64,000 bases of DNA from Cohnella rhizosphaerae (GCF_029525575.1 NZ_JAPDIA010000009.1:930001-994000), one strand, 5' to 3'. Shown: positions 1 to 9,091, numbered from the stretch's first letter. Numbers and translations are program-made. Notes: generated by a model from the sequence alone, not told the origin.

Positions 1-1
1 G

Positions 2-47
2 GCGACCGCCGACGACGTCTACGAAAAAGTCAAAAAAGCTGATGTAA
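2..47 (+). CDS. 3' end of an unidentified gene (left-edge fragment)
   Basis: Only about 14 codons lie inside the window. If the A6 run at 32-37 is read as A5, the fragment reads ATADDVYEKVKKLM followed by TAA at 45-47. As written, the same frame runs on past this point without a protein-like look. An inverted repeat follows at once, which fits a gene end here. The fragment is too short to name a family. The need for a one-base homopolymer correction matches many other genes in this window. Confidence 0.35.
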   Translation, partial: RPPTTSTKKSKKLM

Positions 48-53
48 TATCGA

Positions 54-98
54 CAAAGCACCCCTTGCGCGCCAACAGCGGCGCCGAGGGGTGCTTTG
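54..98. terminator. Hairpin between convergent gene ends
   Basis: The arms CAAAGCACCCC (54-64) and GGGGTGCTTTG (88-98) are exact complements around a GC-rich 23-base loop. The hairpin sits between the end of the left-edge gene and the 3' end of the minus-strand Toprim gene. It has only a weak T tract on either side, so it may serve both directions or act only as an mRNA end stabiliser. Confidence 0.5.
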
Positions 99-141
99 CG
101 TTTAGGGTAAGATCTGCTTGGAGGGCCTCCGGGGATGCCGG

Positions 142-501
142 CTAATCTCTCAAACGTTCCTCGTCCGGAGGCGGATAAAGGATAAATTCTTCGAGCCCGG
201 CCTTTTCCAGCTGTTGAATGAGATATTCCTCGGGCGTGCCCTCTACGCCGGCATAGCCGCGCCTTGTATAAATATGGTCCGCGTCCGGAAAGACGTCGCG
301 CAGGATGCCGCGGATGCGTCGCCCGGACGAATCGTTGTCCATGTATAAGTAGACGTGCCGCCGGCCGATCGCCTTGCGCAGCGCCTCGATCCGGCTCGAT
401 CCGAGCGTGCCGAAGGTGCAGTGGATCGGCACCTCCGGAGACAGGACGCGCGCGAGCCGGCTGCGGTCGTTTTTTCCTTCGACGATGATGGCGATGTCCA
501 A
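142..501 (-). CDS. Small Toprim-domain protein (YusF-like)
   Basis: A protein of about 119 residues made almost entirely of one Toprim fold, the metal-binding module of primases, topoisomerases and RNase M5. The glutamate motif IIVEGKNDRSRL is at the N-terminus and the acidic DxD motif sits in YLYMDNDSSGRRIR. I chose the TTG at 501 because an AGGAGG lies 10 bases upstream and the Toprim strand begins at once. A longer in-frame start at 582 would add about 27 low-complexity residues. Single-domain Toprim proteins of this size (for example YusF of Bacillus subtilis) are thought to be RNase M5-like, but their substrate is not established. The gene stands alone and reads divergently from the ABC exporter. 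Confidence 0.75.
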   Translation of the reverse strand: MDIAIIVEGKNDRSRLARVLSPEVPIHCTFGTLGSSRIEALRKAIGRRHVYLYMDNDSSGRRIRGILRDVFPDADHIYTRRGYAGVEGTPEEYLIQQLEKAGLEEFILYPPPDEERLRD

Positions 502-622
502 CGCGCTGGCGCCTCCTCGATAAGCGTAAGGCCGGCTCGGGCCGGCTTGCGCCGTATGGTGTTGCTCTCTATTGTACCACAAGGAACGGGCAAGCTAAGC
601 GCAAGGGAGGCCGGGGGCGCGT

Positions 623-651
623 TTGAGACCGCTGTCAAAAAGTTTTAGAAT
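623..651 (+). promoter_or_regulatory. SigA-type promoter of the exporter operon
   Basis: TTGAGA (623-628) and TAGAAT (646-651) are separated by 17 bases and lie 45 bases upstream of the first exporter gene. No BmrB-like leader peptide or attenuator is evident in the short leader. Confidence 0.5.
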
Positions 652-696
652 AGGCCCTATACGCAAGGACCATCTCTCACCGGGAAGTGATGCAGG

Positions 697-2461
697 TTGA
701 AGCCGAAGCGGATACTCAGGGATTACATCAAGTCGAAATGGCATGTTTACGGTTTTGCGATTCTGCTCATCGCGGCGGGCAATGCGATTCAGTCCTACTA
801 CCCGCGATTGCTCGGCAGCTTCACGGACCGCCTTCAGCAGGGCAAGCTGTCCCACGATGCGATCGTCGATTACAGTCTGGCCTTGCTGGCGGTCGGCGTC
901 GCGTTCGGCGTGCTGGCCGGGGCGGGCCAGTACGTCGTCATGCGGCTCGGCCGATTGTACGAGTTCGACATGCGCAAAAAACTTTTTGCCCACTTCACCA
1001 CGCTGAGCGAGCGTTTCTACTCCAAAAACGGTGTCGGCAAGCTGCTCAGCTACGTGATGAACGACGTAACCGCCGTTCGGGAATCGATCTCCATGGGCAT
1101 TAACCAGACGACCAACGCGACGATTCTCATCCTGTCGGCGATGGTGATGATGACGCTCAGCGACATTCCGCTCCGTCTCGTCCTCGTCTGCGTGCTGCCG
1201 CTGCTGCTGATCCCCTGGATCGTGACGCGGTTCGGTCCCGTCATCCGCAAGCGTTCGCTGAACGTCCAGGACTCGCTCGGCAAAATGACGGAGTCGGCGG
1301 AGGAGCAATTCGGCGGTATTCGGGTAACCAAAAAAGTTCGCGGCCGAAGAGACCATGAACCGGCGCTTCGGAGAGGCGGTCGACCGCATCCGCGACAACC
1401 AGCTGCGCCTCGTGCGCGTCTCTTCGCTTTTTCAAGCCATCATCCCGTTTCTCGGCGCGCTCTCCATGATCGTGACGATCGCCTATGGCGGGTACCTGAC
1501 CATTCGGCATACGATCACGCTGGGCAACTTCGTCGAGCTCACTTTGTACATCCGCATGATGGTCGCGCCGCTGCAGTCGATCGGCAACGTCATCAACACG
1601 ATGCAGCGCTCGCGCGCATCGCTCGAGCGGATCGGCGATCTGATGGCGGTCGAGCCCGACATTCGGGAAACGGAGGGAGCGAGGCATCGCAGTCTCGACG
1701 AAGCGTCGATCAGCATACGCGGACTTCGCTTCGCATACCCCGATGCCGAGCGGCCGTCGCTGCGCGATATCAGCCTCGACATCGCGCCGGGCCGGACGCT
1801 CGGCATCCTGGGCAAGACGGGCAGCGGCAAGACGACGCTCGTCAAGCTGCTGCTGCGCGCGTACGATCCGCCGGCCGGCACGGTCCGCATCGCAGGCGCG
1901 GACATCCGGGACTTTACGCTCGAGAGTTTGCGCGCCCAGATCGCCTACGTGCCCCAGGATGGCTTCCTGTTCAGCACGACGATTCGCGACAACATCGCTT
2001 TTTACAAGCGCGATACGGAGCTGCCCACGATAGAGAAGGCTGCGAGGCAGGCGCAAATCTACGGCTCGATCGCCGAGCTGCCGGAGAGCTTCGACACGAG
2101 ACTCGGCGAGCGGGGCGTCACGCTCTCCGGCGGACAGCGCCAGCGGACGGGGCTCGCCCGGGGCCTCATCAAGGACGCGCCGGTGCTCATCATGGACGAC
2201 AGCGTCAGCGCCGTCGACGCGGTCACCGAGAAGCGGATCATCGACGGCATCCGCAAAGCCCGCAAGGGGAAGACGACGATCATCATCGCGCACCGGATCA
2301 GCGCCCTCAAGCATGCGGACGAGATCGTCGTCATGGACGAAGGACGCATCGTACAGCGGGGCAAGCACGGCGAGCTGCTCGCGCAAGAAGGCCTTTATGC
2401 GACGTTGTACGCCATTCAGCAGGAGGGAGGCCGCGAAGATGCAGAACCGACCGCCCGTTGA
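697..2461 (+). CDS. ABC exporter half-transporter, BmrC/YheI-like (frameshifted)
   Basis: One subunit of a heterodimeric multidrug-type ABC exporter in the cytoplasmic membrane, of the type that couples ATP hydrolysis to efflux. The N-terminal part (about residues 15-300) is a six-helix exporter domain. The nucleotide-binding domain has Walker A GKTGSGKT, Q-loop VPQDGF, signature LSGGQRQRTG, Walker B VLIMDDS and H-loop IIIAHR. The residue after Walker B is Asp instead of the catalytic Glu, the asymmetric pattern known for BmrC. Translation starts at TTG 697. The reading frame breaks at an A6 run (1330-1335); with A5 the protein is continuous (VTKKFAAEETMNRR) and about 587 residues long. Its end overlaps the next gene by 23 bases, so the two are translationally coupled. 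Confidence 0.85.
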
Positions 2462-4312
2462 TCAACGTTCCGCCGCCGACCGGAGTTCCGCCGACCGGAG
2501 TTCCGCCGACCGGAGTTCCGCCGACCGGAGTTCCGCCGACCCAAGATCGTCCGTTGCTCAAAAGGCCGCCTTTCGCGCATTTTTTGGCTACATTCGGCCG
2601 CACAGGCTTTCCTTTTTCTCGTCTTCTGCTGCACGGTGCTGGCCATCGCGGCCGATCTGGCGCAGCCTTACCTCGTCAAGGTCGCCATCGACGACAACAT
2701 TCTGAAGGGCCGGGACGATTACGGCACGCTGCTCGTTATTTGCGCGATCTATTTGGGGCTGGCGCTTTCCGGCTTTCTTTTCACTTATTTGCAAAACAAT
2801 CTGCTGCAATATCTCGGCCAAAACATTATCGGCCGCATTCGCAAGGACCTGTTCGCGCATGTCGGCAAGCAGTCGATGTCGTTCTTCGACCGGATGCCGG
2901 CGGGCAGCCTGATCACGAACGTGTCGAGCGATACGGAGACGTTGAACCAGTTTTTCTCGCAGGTGCTCCTCTCGCTCGTGCGCGACGGCCTGACGCTTGT
3001 TTTTATCATCGCGATCATGTTCCAGCTCGATGTCACGCTTACGCTTTACTGCCTTATTTTGCTGCCGGTCATCGCGCTCATCGCGATCGGCTTCCGGACG
3101 TATATGCGAAAAACGTACCAGATCTCCCGCGCGGCGCTGTCGCGCCTGATCGCGTTCGCGGCGGAAAACCTGGCGGGCATGAACCTGATCCAGGCGTTCC
3201 ATCAGGAAAGGGAGCAGCAAAACCGGTTTACCGACAACAACCGGAAGTACCTGCGGGCCAATCTGCGCGAAATTCGCACCAACGTGCTGTTCAACCGTTC
3301 GTTCGACATTCTGGGCAGTCTGTCCATCGCGCTCGTCACCTGGCTGGGCGGCGTTGCGGTGTTCAACAGCGCGATCGAATTCGGCGTACTCTATGCCTTC
3401 ATCACGTACATTCGCCAGTTTTTCCAGCCGATCAGCACGATTACTTCGCAGTGGAACACGCTGCAATCGACTACGGTCTCGGTCGGGCGCATCTGGAGCC
3501 TGTTCGCCGTCAAGCCGGAGATCGAGGACGCGAAGGAAACGCGGGCGCTGCCACTCGATCAGGTCGCCGGGCGGATCGACTTCAATCATGTCCGGTTCGG
3601 CTACCAGCAGGGCGTGCCCGTCCTGCACGACCTGGATCTGCATATCGCGCCGGGCGAGATGATCGGCATCGTCGGCACGACCGGCGCCGGCAAAAGCTCG
3701 CTGATCAGCCTGCTGTGCCGTTTCTACGATGTGTGGGAAGGCGATGTCCGAATCGACGGCACGGACATCCGGACGCTTCGGCAGTCGTCGCTGCACCGGC
3801 TCGTCGGGCTCGTACAGCAGGAGCCGTACTTGTATTCGGGCAGCATCGTCGACAACATTCGCATGTTCGACGAAGAGATCGCGCGCGAGGAAGTCATTCG
3901 CGCCTGCAAGTTCGTCGGCGCCGACGATCTGATCGGCCGGCTGAAGGACGGCTACGACACGATGCTGTCGGAGCGCGGGAGCGGGCTGTCGGCGGGCGAA
4001 CGCCAGATGATCTCGTTCGCGCGGATCATCGTGTTCAAGCCGAAGATCCTCGTCCTCGACGAAGCGACGGCCAACCTCGACTCGTACACCGAGCACCTGA
4101 TCCAGCGCGCGCTGCGGGTCGTGTCGCGGGAGCGGACGACGCTCGTCATCGCGCATCGCCTCTCGACCGTCATGCGCGCCGACCGCATCATCGTCATGAG
4201 CGGCGGGCGCATCGTCGAAGCCGGCAGCCATGCCGAGCTGCTCGAGCAGCATGGGTACTACGAGGAGCTGTATCTGCATTCGCAGGGCAGGGAGGAGCGG
4301 GAGACGGGGTGA
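2439..4312 (+). CDS. ABC exporter half-transporter, BmrD/YheH-like (frameshifted)
   Basis: The partner of the preceding half-transporter. After a low-complexity N-terminal tail of about 40 residues come the exporter membrane domain and an ATPase domain with Walker A GTTGAGKSS, signature LSAGERQ, Walker B ILVLDEATANLD and H-loop LVIAHRLS. This subunit carries the canonical catalytic Glu missing from its partner, so the dimer should have one consensus and one degenerate ATP site. The start at 2439 follows AGGAGGGAGG (2421-2430). The frame breaks at T5 (2613-2617); one added T restores LSFFLVFCCTVLAIAAD. This is the only break in the window that needs an insertion. The tail contains four copies of RSSAD encoded by a 15-bp repeat. 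The total length of about 625 residues fits BmrD-like proteins. Confidence 0.85.
2475..2541 (+). repeat. 15-bp in-frame tandem repeat in the exporter N-terminus
   Basis: The unit GCCGACCGGAGTTCC occurs four times exactly (2475-2534), followed by a 7-base partial copy. It encodes (RSSAD)n in the cytoplasmic tail ahead of the first membrane helix. The period is a multiple of three, so copy-number change keeps the frame. Confidence 0.9.
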
Positions 4313-4466
4313 GGCGTGCGTCGCCGCAGGCAGAGAGAGGCCAAGGCGGAGCGCAGGGGGCGCGCCGCCGGCGCTGCCAGTGCCGGGCGCGCAGGTGTCG
4401 GATGCGCGGGTGTCGGGGGGCGAAATGGTGCCACTGGAGTGAAAGTGCGCCTTCGCACCTTTCGAC

Positions 4467-4663
4467 GCGCCGGTTGGTCGGGAGTGCGAAGAAGTGCCGC
4501 CTGAGACTAATTTCCATGCGCCGGTTGGGCGGGAGTGCGGAGAAGTGCTGCCTGAGACTAATTTCCATGCGCCGGTTGGTCGGGAGTGCGAAGAAGTGCC
4601 GCCTGAGACTAATTTCCATGCGCCGGTTGGGTGGGAGTGCGAAGAAGTGCCGACTGAGACTAC
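4467..4663. repeat. 51-bp intergenic tandem array
   Basis: Units begin at 4467, 4518, 4569 and 4620 with GCGCCGGTTGG and include GAGACTAATTTCCAT. They differ at only a few positions, and the last copy is cut short. The array lies between the end of the exporter operon and the convergent MFS gene. Since 51 is a multiple of three, both strands stay open here and produce repeated peptides by chance; no start, ribosome site or family match supports a gene. No strong internal hairpin was seen, unlike the arrays at 10,681 and 51,953. Confidence 0.85.
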
Positions 4664-4748
4664 TTTTGGACAAGATAAGCCCGCGGTCGGACGGCATCGT
4701 CTCCCCCGCTAAGCTGCTCAAAAAAAGTAGCCGTAGACCAAAAGCGCA

Positions 4749-4787
4749 AACGGGACGAAGCAGGATACGCCTCTGCTTCGTCCCGTT
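4749..4787. terminator. Bidirectional terminator-like hairpin
   Basis: A perfect 15-bp stem: AACGGGACGAAGCAG (4749-4763) pairs with 4773-4787 around a 9-base loop. It lies between the convergent exporter and MFS genes. A T-rich stretch follows only on the minus-strand reading (TTTGCGCTTTTGG). The same stem sequence recurs at 28,676. Confidence 0.65.
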
Positions 4788-4834
4788 CAACGATTCCGGC
4801 ATCTTTCCAACTGCCTGGTACAGTCACTTTTGCG

Positions 4835-6076
4835 CTAAGCGTGGGGTACTGCCGGCTGCGGATGCCAGCCTTCCCTGTACGCGGGCTTGGGGGCCAGCGC
4901 CACCAGCGCAAGCATGAGGATGGCGAAGGACAGGAAAAACGGCGATAAATGCCCGCGCGTAGCGCCTGCCGCCACCGGACCGAGGAAGGCGCCGACGGAC
5001 GAGGCGATCGCCATGAGCGAGAATGTCCGGCCGTATCGCGCCGGACCGCTGAGCTGCAGCAGAAACGACGTCATCGCGGGGAACACGACGCCTTTGGCCA
5101 TGCCGACCGCGAACAGCAGCGCCATCATGGGTACCGGCCAGTCCGACGCGAGCCCGTAGTAAGCGAGCGCGAGCAGCAGCACGCCGATGATGCAGCGCGA
5201 ATAGGGCAGGTAACGCTGCAAAAACAGCAGGCCGAGCGTTGCCAGCGCGCCCAGGCTCACGACGGAAAACAAGATGCCGGTCGTCAGCACGCCGCCGTCT
5301 TCGGCCGAGATCGCCCGCAGCGGCAGCTCGAAGGAAAGTATGCCCTGCGCGAACGCCATAGCTACGGGCAGCAGGAATACCGCCCAAGGGAACCTGCGCG
5401 TCGCGGACCCGGCCGAATCTTCTTCCGCTTGTAAGGCCGGAGCAGGCGCGCCGACCGAAGCTTGCTCCGCCAGCGCGGCTTCGCTCGCGGCATCGGCCCC
5501 GTCGGCAGCGACATCCGCATCGGCGTCCCGCCGAGGATCCCGCACGAACCAGAGCGACAGCAGGCCCGTGGCGAGCAGCCCCCAGCCGAGAAGCGCGAAA
5601 GACTGCGCGAAGCCGACCTTGGCTGCAAGATAGGCGCCTGCCGCCGGCGATACGACGGAGGCGACCGTGTGGACGAGCCCGTTGCCCGCCATCAATTTGC
5701 CGCGCTGAATGTGATTCCGCGTCAGCTTCGCCAGCAGGGACAGACAGGCGGGAGACAGGAAGGCGAGCACGAATCCGCTTATCGAACGGACGTAGAGCAG
5801 GTGCCAGGGATCGGTGACTCTCGACTGCAGCAGCAGCAGCACGCCCGCGCCGACGAGACTGGCAGAGATAAAAAATCGGCTCCCGTACCGGTCGACTCCG
5901 TATCCCGCCAGCAGGTTGCCGGGCAGATGCGTGAGCGAGTACATCCCCATCACCAGGCCGATGAACGACGGCGCAGCCCCGAGCGACACGGCAAATGGCG
6001 TGAGCATCGGATACTGGGCGTGCAGATCGAAGAACGCGACGAATAAAAACAAATACAGCCAGATGGCCATCCTCAC
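4835..6076 (-). CDS. MFS transporter
   Basis: A 413-residue integral membrane protein with twelve predicted helices in two halves and a polar Ala/Asp-rich cytoplasmic linker at about residues 195-240. The loop after the second helix reads GYGVDRYGSR, a form of the major-facilitator motif A. I chose GTG 6076 because GGAGG lies 9 bases upstream; ATG 6070 is the alternative. No regulator or enzyme is linked that would reveal the substrate. Members with this outline are usually proton-driven efflux pumps, so small-molecule export is likely but not shown. It reads divergently from the GntR operon; the 195 bases between them hold that operon's promoter and operators. Confidence 0.8.
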   Translation of the reverse strand: MRMAIWLYLFLFVAFFDLHAQYPMLTPFAVSLGAAPSFIGLVMGMYSLTHLPGNLLAGYGVDRYGSRFFISASLVGAGVLLLLQSRVTDPWHLLYVRSISGFVLAFLSPACLSLLAKLTRNHIQRGKLMAGNGLVHTVASVVSPAAGAYLAAKVGFAQSFALLGWGLLATGLLSLWFVRDPRRDADADVAADGADAASEAALAEQASVGAPAPALQAEEDSAGSATRRFPWAVFLLPVAMAFAQGILSFELPLRAISAEDGGVLTTGILFSVVSLGALATLGLLFLQRYLPYSRCIIGVLLLALAYYGLASDWPVPMMALLFAVGMAKGVVFPAMTSFLLQLSGPARYGRTFSLMAIASSVGAFLGPVAAGATRGHLSPFFLSFAILMLALVALAPKPAYREGWHPQPAVPHA

Positions 6077-6181
6077 CTGCGTTCGCCTCCATTTGCAAAG
6101 ACGCGGGACGGGCGTCTTAAACGTTATTCCTACTTGTACGCCGTGTCGGACGAGGATATGACCTTTCGCGGAAAAGCGGGA

Positions 6182-6244
6182 TTGAAAGTGTATGGCGGAG
6201 TATGGTACACTACGCCTATAGTGTATGGTGTGTAATCATACACT
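6182..6244 (+). promoter_or_regulatory. Promoter with two palindromic operators for the YtrA-type operon
   Basis: TTGAAA (6182-6187) and TACACT (6206-6211) are 18 bases apart. Two 25-bp palindromes overlap and follow this promoter. The first has arms AGTGTA (6187-6192) and TACACT (6206-6211); the second has arms AGTGTATG (6220-6227) and CATACACT (6237-6244). Their centres are 33 bases, about three helical turns, apart. Placement over the -10 and the transcription start fits autorepression by the GntR protein encoded directly downstream. Confidence 0.65.
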
Positions 6245-6270
6245 TCACACAAAGAAAACGGGGTGTGGCG

Positions 6271-6654
6271 ATGCCGCCGATCCGCATGTGGAAGCCGGAG
6301 GACTTCAGGCTCGATCCGTCACGGCCCCTCTACGAGCAGTTCGTAGAGCAGGTGCGCGCGATGATCGCCAGAGGCGAGCTCGAGCCGGGGACGCGTCTGC
6401 CCTCCGTCCGGGAGGCTGCGGCGAGCCTGCGCGTCAATCCGACGACGATCATGAAGACGTATCAGGAGCTGGAACGCCCGGGATTAATCGTAACGCACAG
6501 GGGGCAAGGAACGTTCGTGACGGAAGACGAAGCGGTAATCGGGCTCTCGCGCAGAGCGCTGGCTAGAGAAGCGGTTGCGAAGCTGGAGGAGACGGCCCGT
6601 TCGATCGGCTTGACGCTCGACCAATTATTGGCGTTAGCCCGCGAAAAGGAGTGA
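6271..6654 (+). CDS. GntR-family regulator, YtrA type
   Basis: A 127-residue transcription regulator. An N-terminal winged helix-turn-helix runs from LDPSRPLYEQFVEQVRAMI through LPSVREAAASLRVNPTTIMK, with the wing at HRGQGTFVTEDE. It is followed only by a short helical tail, the layout of the YtrA subgroup, which lacks a large effector domain. ATG 6271 is preceded by GGGGTG; the upstream in-frame extension to 6202 would run through the operator and is unlikely. It probably binds the two 25-bp palindromes in front of it. In the family, YtrA-type proteins repress a neighbouring ABC transporter and often respond to cell-envelope stress. Here the ABC ATPase gene starts right after it. Confidence 0.85.
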   Translation: MPPIRMWKPEDFRLDPSRPLYEQFVEQVRAMIARGELEPGTRLPSVREAAASLRVNPTTIMKTYQELERPGLIVTHRGQGTFVTEDEAVIGLSRRALAREAVAKLEETARSIGLTLDQLLALAREKE

Positions 6655-6659
6655 TCGTC

Positions 6660-7406
6660 ATGGCGGATATGCGAAATCCGGACTTCAATATTCCTAACGT
6701 CGCCGCAGCGAAGGCGCCGGCCATTCGTTGCGTGGACGTGACGCTGCGCGTTAAAAAGAAAATCGTGCTCGACGGCGTATCCTTCGAGATACCGGTCGGC
6801 AGCCTTGCGGGCCTGCTCGGTCCGAACGGCGCGGGCAAGTCGTCGCTGATGCGCATTCTGACGGGCATGTTCCCGCCCGATGGCGGACGCGCGGAGCTGT
6901 TCTGCGCCCCTGCGGGTCCTGAGCGGCTCGGCGTGCTGTCATTCCTGCCGGACCGGGGACAGTTGCCGCCGCATCTCGGCGCCGGAGAGTGGCTGCGGCT
7001 CGCGGCGGGGCTCTATCCCGACTGGAGCGAGGCGCGGATGGAGGAGCTGATCGTCAAGCTGGACGTGGATCGCGGACAGCGGATCGGATCGATGTCGCGG
7101 GGCCAGGAAGCGCGGCTTCAATTGCTGACTTGTCTGTCCCGGCAGGCGCCGATCATCATTCTCGACGAGCCGTTCGCCGGCGTCGACATGGTGTCGCGGG
7201 AGTCGATCGCGCAGGCCGTGGTCGGCGAGTTGGCGGACGGGGAGCGCACGTTCCTGATCGCCACGCACGATATTCGCGAGATGGAAAACCTGTTCGACCG
7301 GATCGTGCTCATCGGCGAAGGGCGCATGCTCGGGTGTCATGACGTAGAAACGCTTCGGGCAAACGGACGGTCGGTCGAATCGTGTTACCGGGACGTGTTC
7401 GCATGA
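6660..7406 (+). CDS. ABC transporter ATP-binding protein (YtrB/YtrE-like)
   Basis: A 248-residue cytoplasmic ATPase subunit. Walker A is GPNGAGKSS, the signature is MSRGQEARLQL, Walker B is IIILDEPFAGVD and the H-loop is IATHDIREME. I chose ATG 6660 because AAGGAG (6646-6651) lies 8 bases away; the GTG at 6651 overlaps that site. The gene follows the YtrA-type regulator by 5 bases and overlaps the membrane gene by four (ATGA), so the three are one translationally coupled operon. The product is inferred to power an exporter of the ABC-2 kind with the next protein. The cargo is unknown; related operons respond to peptide antibiotics. Confidence 0.85.
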   Translation: MADMRNPDFNIPNVAAAKAPAIRCVDVTLRVKKKIVLDGVSFEIPVGSLAGLLGPNGAGKSSLMRILTGMFPPDGGRAELFCAPAGPERLGVLSFLPDRGQLPPHLGAGEWLRLAAGLYPDWSEARMEELIVKLDVDRGQRIGSMSRGQEARLQLLTCLSRQAPIIILDEPFAGVDMVSRESIAQAVVGELADGERTFLIATHDIREMENLFDRIVLIGEGRMLGCHDVETLRANGRSVESCYRDVFA

Positions 7407-9019
7407 GCGCGGGCGACCGGATGCGCGAACGGCTCCGGCTGGAGCCGGCCGACAAGGCGCTGCTCATGCTCGAATGGCGGGCTTATCGCACGATGCTGCC
7501 GAGGGACGCCGCATCGTTCGCCTACTGGGGCCTGGCCCTGGTCGCGCTGCTCGTCGCCTCGTTGATCTGTTTCGGAGACGGCTTTTCCGCACAATCGATC
7601 TTCGCGCTTGGCGCCTTGCTCGTCTTCTTGATCGCGATGTATACGGGCGGCGGCATGGCGATGACCGTATGGGAGAACGGGTTCCGGGAATGGTGGCTCG
7701 GCCTGCCCGTCCCGCGGTCAAGTCTGGTCAAGGCCAAACTGATCGCGGCTTGCGGCATTCAGTACGTCGCCGCCGCCGGCATATGGCTCGTATGTATCGG
7801 ACATGGCGTCGTTCTGCTCGCCGTACAAGACGGGACGGGGAAGATGCCCGGCGGCGGCGAACTTGCGGTTCTCGCGCTCGCTCACGCGCCCCTGTATGCC
7901 GCGCTCGTCCCGCTCGGCACATTTGCGGGGTACAGCCTGCTGGGCATGTATTACGGCTGGCGGAGATGGCTCCTCGTTCCATGGATTGTCGTAACGATCT
8001 TACCTTTCGGCTTGTTCGGCCTCCTCTCGAGTCTCGAGAAAGCCGCGGCGCCTTATCTCGGCGCCGGCCGCATCGTTCAATATGCGATCGGAGGCGCCCT
8101 GCTTGCCGCGGCGGCCTATCGCTTCTGCCTCTGGCTGGCAGTCCGTTATGGGATTCCCGATCTCGCCCGGCATCGGCCCGGCAGCTTCGGCTTCGGGAGC
8201 GGGCGTCGCGCGCGCAAAACCGCAGCCTTCGAAAGCGGACGCATCGGAACGGGATTCGCCGCGCTGTATGCATTGGAGCGTTCGCGGTACGCCTACTGGT
8301 CATCGCTCAAGCCGGTGCGACTCGTTTACGCAGGGTTTCTTCTGCTAGCTGGCGTCGGCGGCTATCTCGGCGCCCGGGAGCCGCTAGTTACGTTGAGCGC
8401 GCTGCGGGCGATGCTGGTCATCCCTTGTATCGTGCCGTCGCTGGCGATCGCGATCCAGACTTCCCACGACGCGAACAAACGCAGGCTGGAATGGTGGCTG
8501 GGACTCCCGTATCCGCGTCATCGTCTGCTGCTGGCGAGATTTCTCGCCGTGTGGGCGTTCGTGCTGCGCGCATCGGGAGGCTTGCTGGCCATCTTGGCTG
8601 CAGGCTTCGCGCTGGGCGGCAGCGCAGGGCTTGACTACTTTTCGCATGGCGGCCGGATCGGCAGCATATTTTATGTACTGGCCGCTTATTTTCTGTGCGG
8701 GCTGTTCGTCAGCGCGATTGCATTTTTGCAGACTTGTACGCTGCGAAGCTCTCTTCTCGGATGGTTGTACTTCCCCGTCGGATTTGCCGCTTATTTTTTG
8801 CCGGGCACGGCGATGCGCTGGGCGGTCCCCGAGACGCTGCTGGGCGGACAGATCGGCACCGCCTACTGGATCGCGTTGGCCGCGGGCGCCGCGCTGGTCA
8901 TCGCGGTCGTGCCGCTGTCCATCCGAATGAGCGCCAAGTGGGTTCATCTATACGTTTTTAACACGACGGAGGACCGGCTTCGCCGCCGCGGCGAGCAAGC
9001 TTTTAAATTCCGGTCCTAA
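7403..9019 (+). CDS. ABC transporter membrane protein (YtrC/D-like, fused halves)
   Basis: A 538-residue polytopic membrane protein with roughly twelve hydrophobic segments in two halves (about residues 30-240 and 310-520). The halves repeat a pattern: each has a motif of the type EWWLGLPxPR near its second helix (FREWWLGLPVPRSS and RRLEWWLGLPYPRHR). This internal duplication suggests that two ancestral six-helix subunits were fused. The start codon overlaps the ATPase stop. It is the only membrane partner in the operon, so it probably forms the complete channel with two copies of the ATPase. No function beyond ABC-2-type transport can be read from the sequence. Confidence 0.8.
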   Translation: MSAGDRMRERLRLEPADKALLMLEWRAYRTMLPRDAASFAYWGLALVALLVASLICFGDGFSAQSIFALGALLVFLIAMYTGGGMAMTVWENGFREWWLGLPVPRSSLVKAKLIAACGIQYVAAAGIWLVCIGHGVVLLAVQDGTGKMPGGGELAVLALAHAPLYAALVPLGTFAGYSLLGMYYGWRRWLLVPWIVVTILPFGLFGLLSSLEKAAAPYLGAGRIVQYAIGGALLAAAAYRFCLWLAVRYGIPDLARHRPGSFGFGSGRRARKTAAFESGRIGTGFAALYALERSRYAYWSSLKPVRLVYAGFLLLAGVGGYLGAREPLVTLSALRAMLVIPCIVPSLAIAIQTSHDANKRRLEWWLGLPYPRHRLLLARFLAVWAFVLRASGGLLAILAAGFALGGSAGLDYFSHGGRIGSIFYVLAAYFLCGLFVSAIAFLQTCTLRSSLLGWLYFPVGFAAYFLPGTAMRWAVPETLLGGQIGTAYWIALAAGAALVIAVVPLSIRMSAKWVHLYVFNTTEDRLRRRGEQAFKFRS

Positions 9020-9040
9020 GTCCGGGGTTTTACGCGGGAC

Positions 9041-9071
9041 AAATCTGTAAAGTATAATAGAGTACAGATTT
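9041..9071 (+). promoter_or_regulatory. -10 element inside an inverted repeat (candidate operator)
   Basis: AAATCTGTA (9041-9049) and TACAGATTT (9063-9071) are exact complements around 13 bases that contain the -10 hexamer TATAAT (9053-9058). The -35 is weak. A repressor bound here would cover the -10. Alternatively the repeat forms a small hairpin at the mRNA start. It controls the two-gene membrane/transglutaminase unit. Confidence 0.5.
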
Positions 9072-9091
9072 ATAGCTATGGAGGAGATCTT

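Noticed and set aside
4194..4802. Minus-strand frame with RRHFFALPTNRRMEISL-type repeats
   Set aside because: It is an automatic product of a 51-bp repeat; no ribosome site and no family resemblance.
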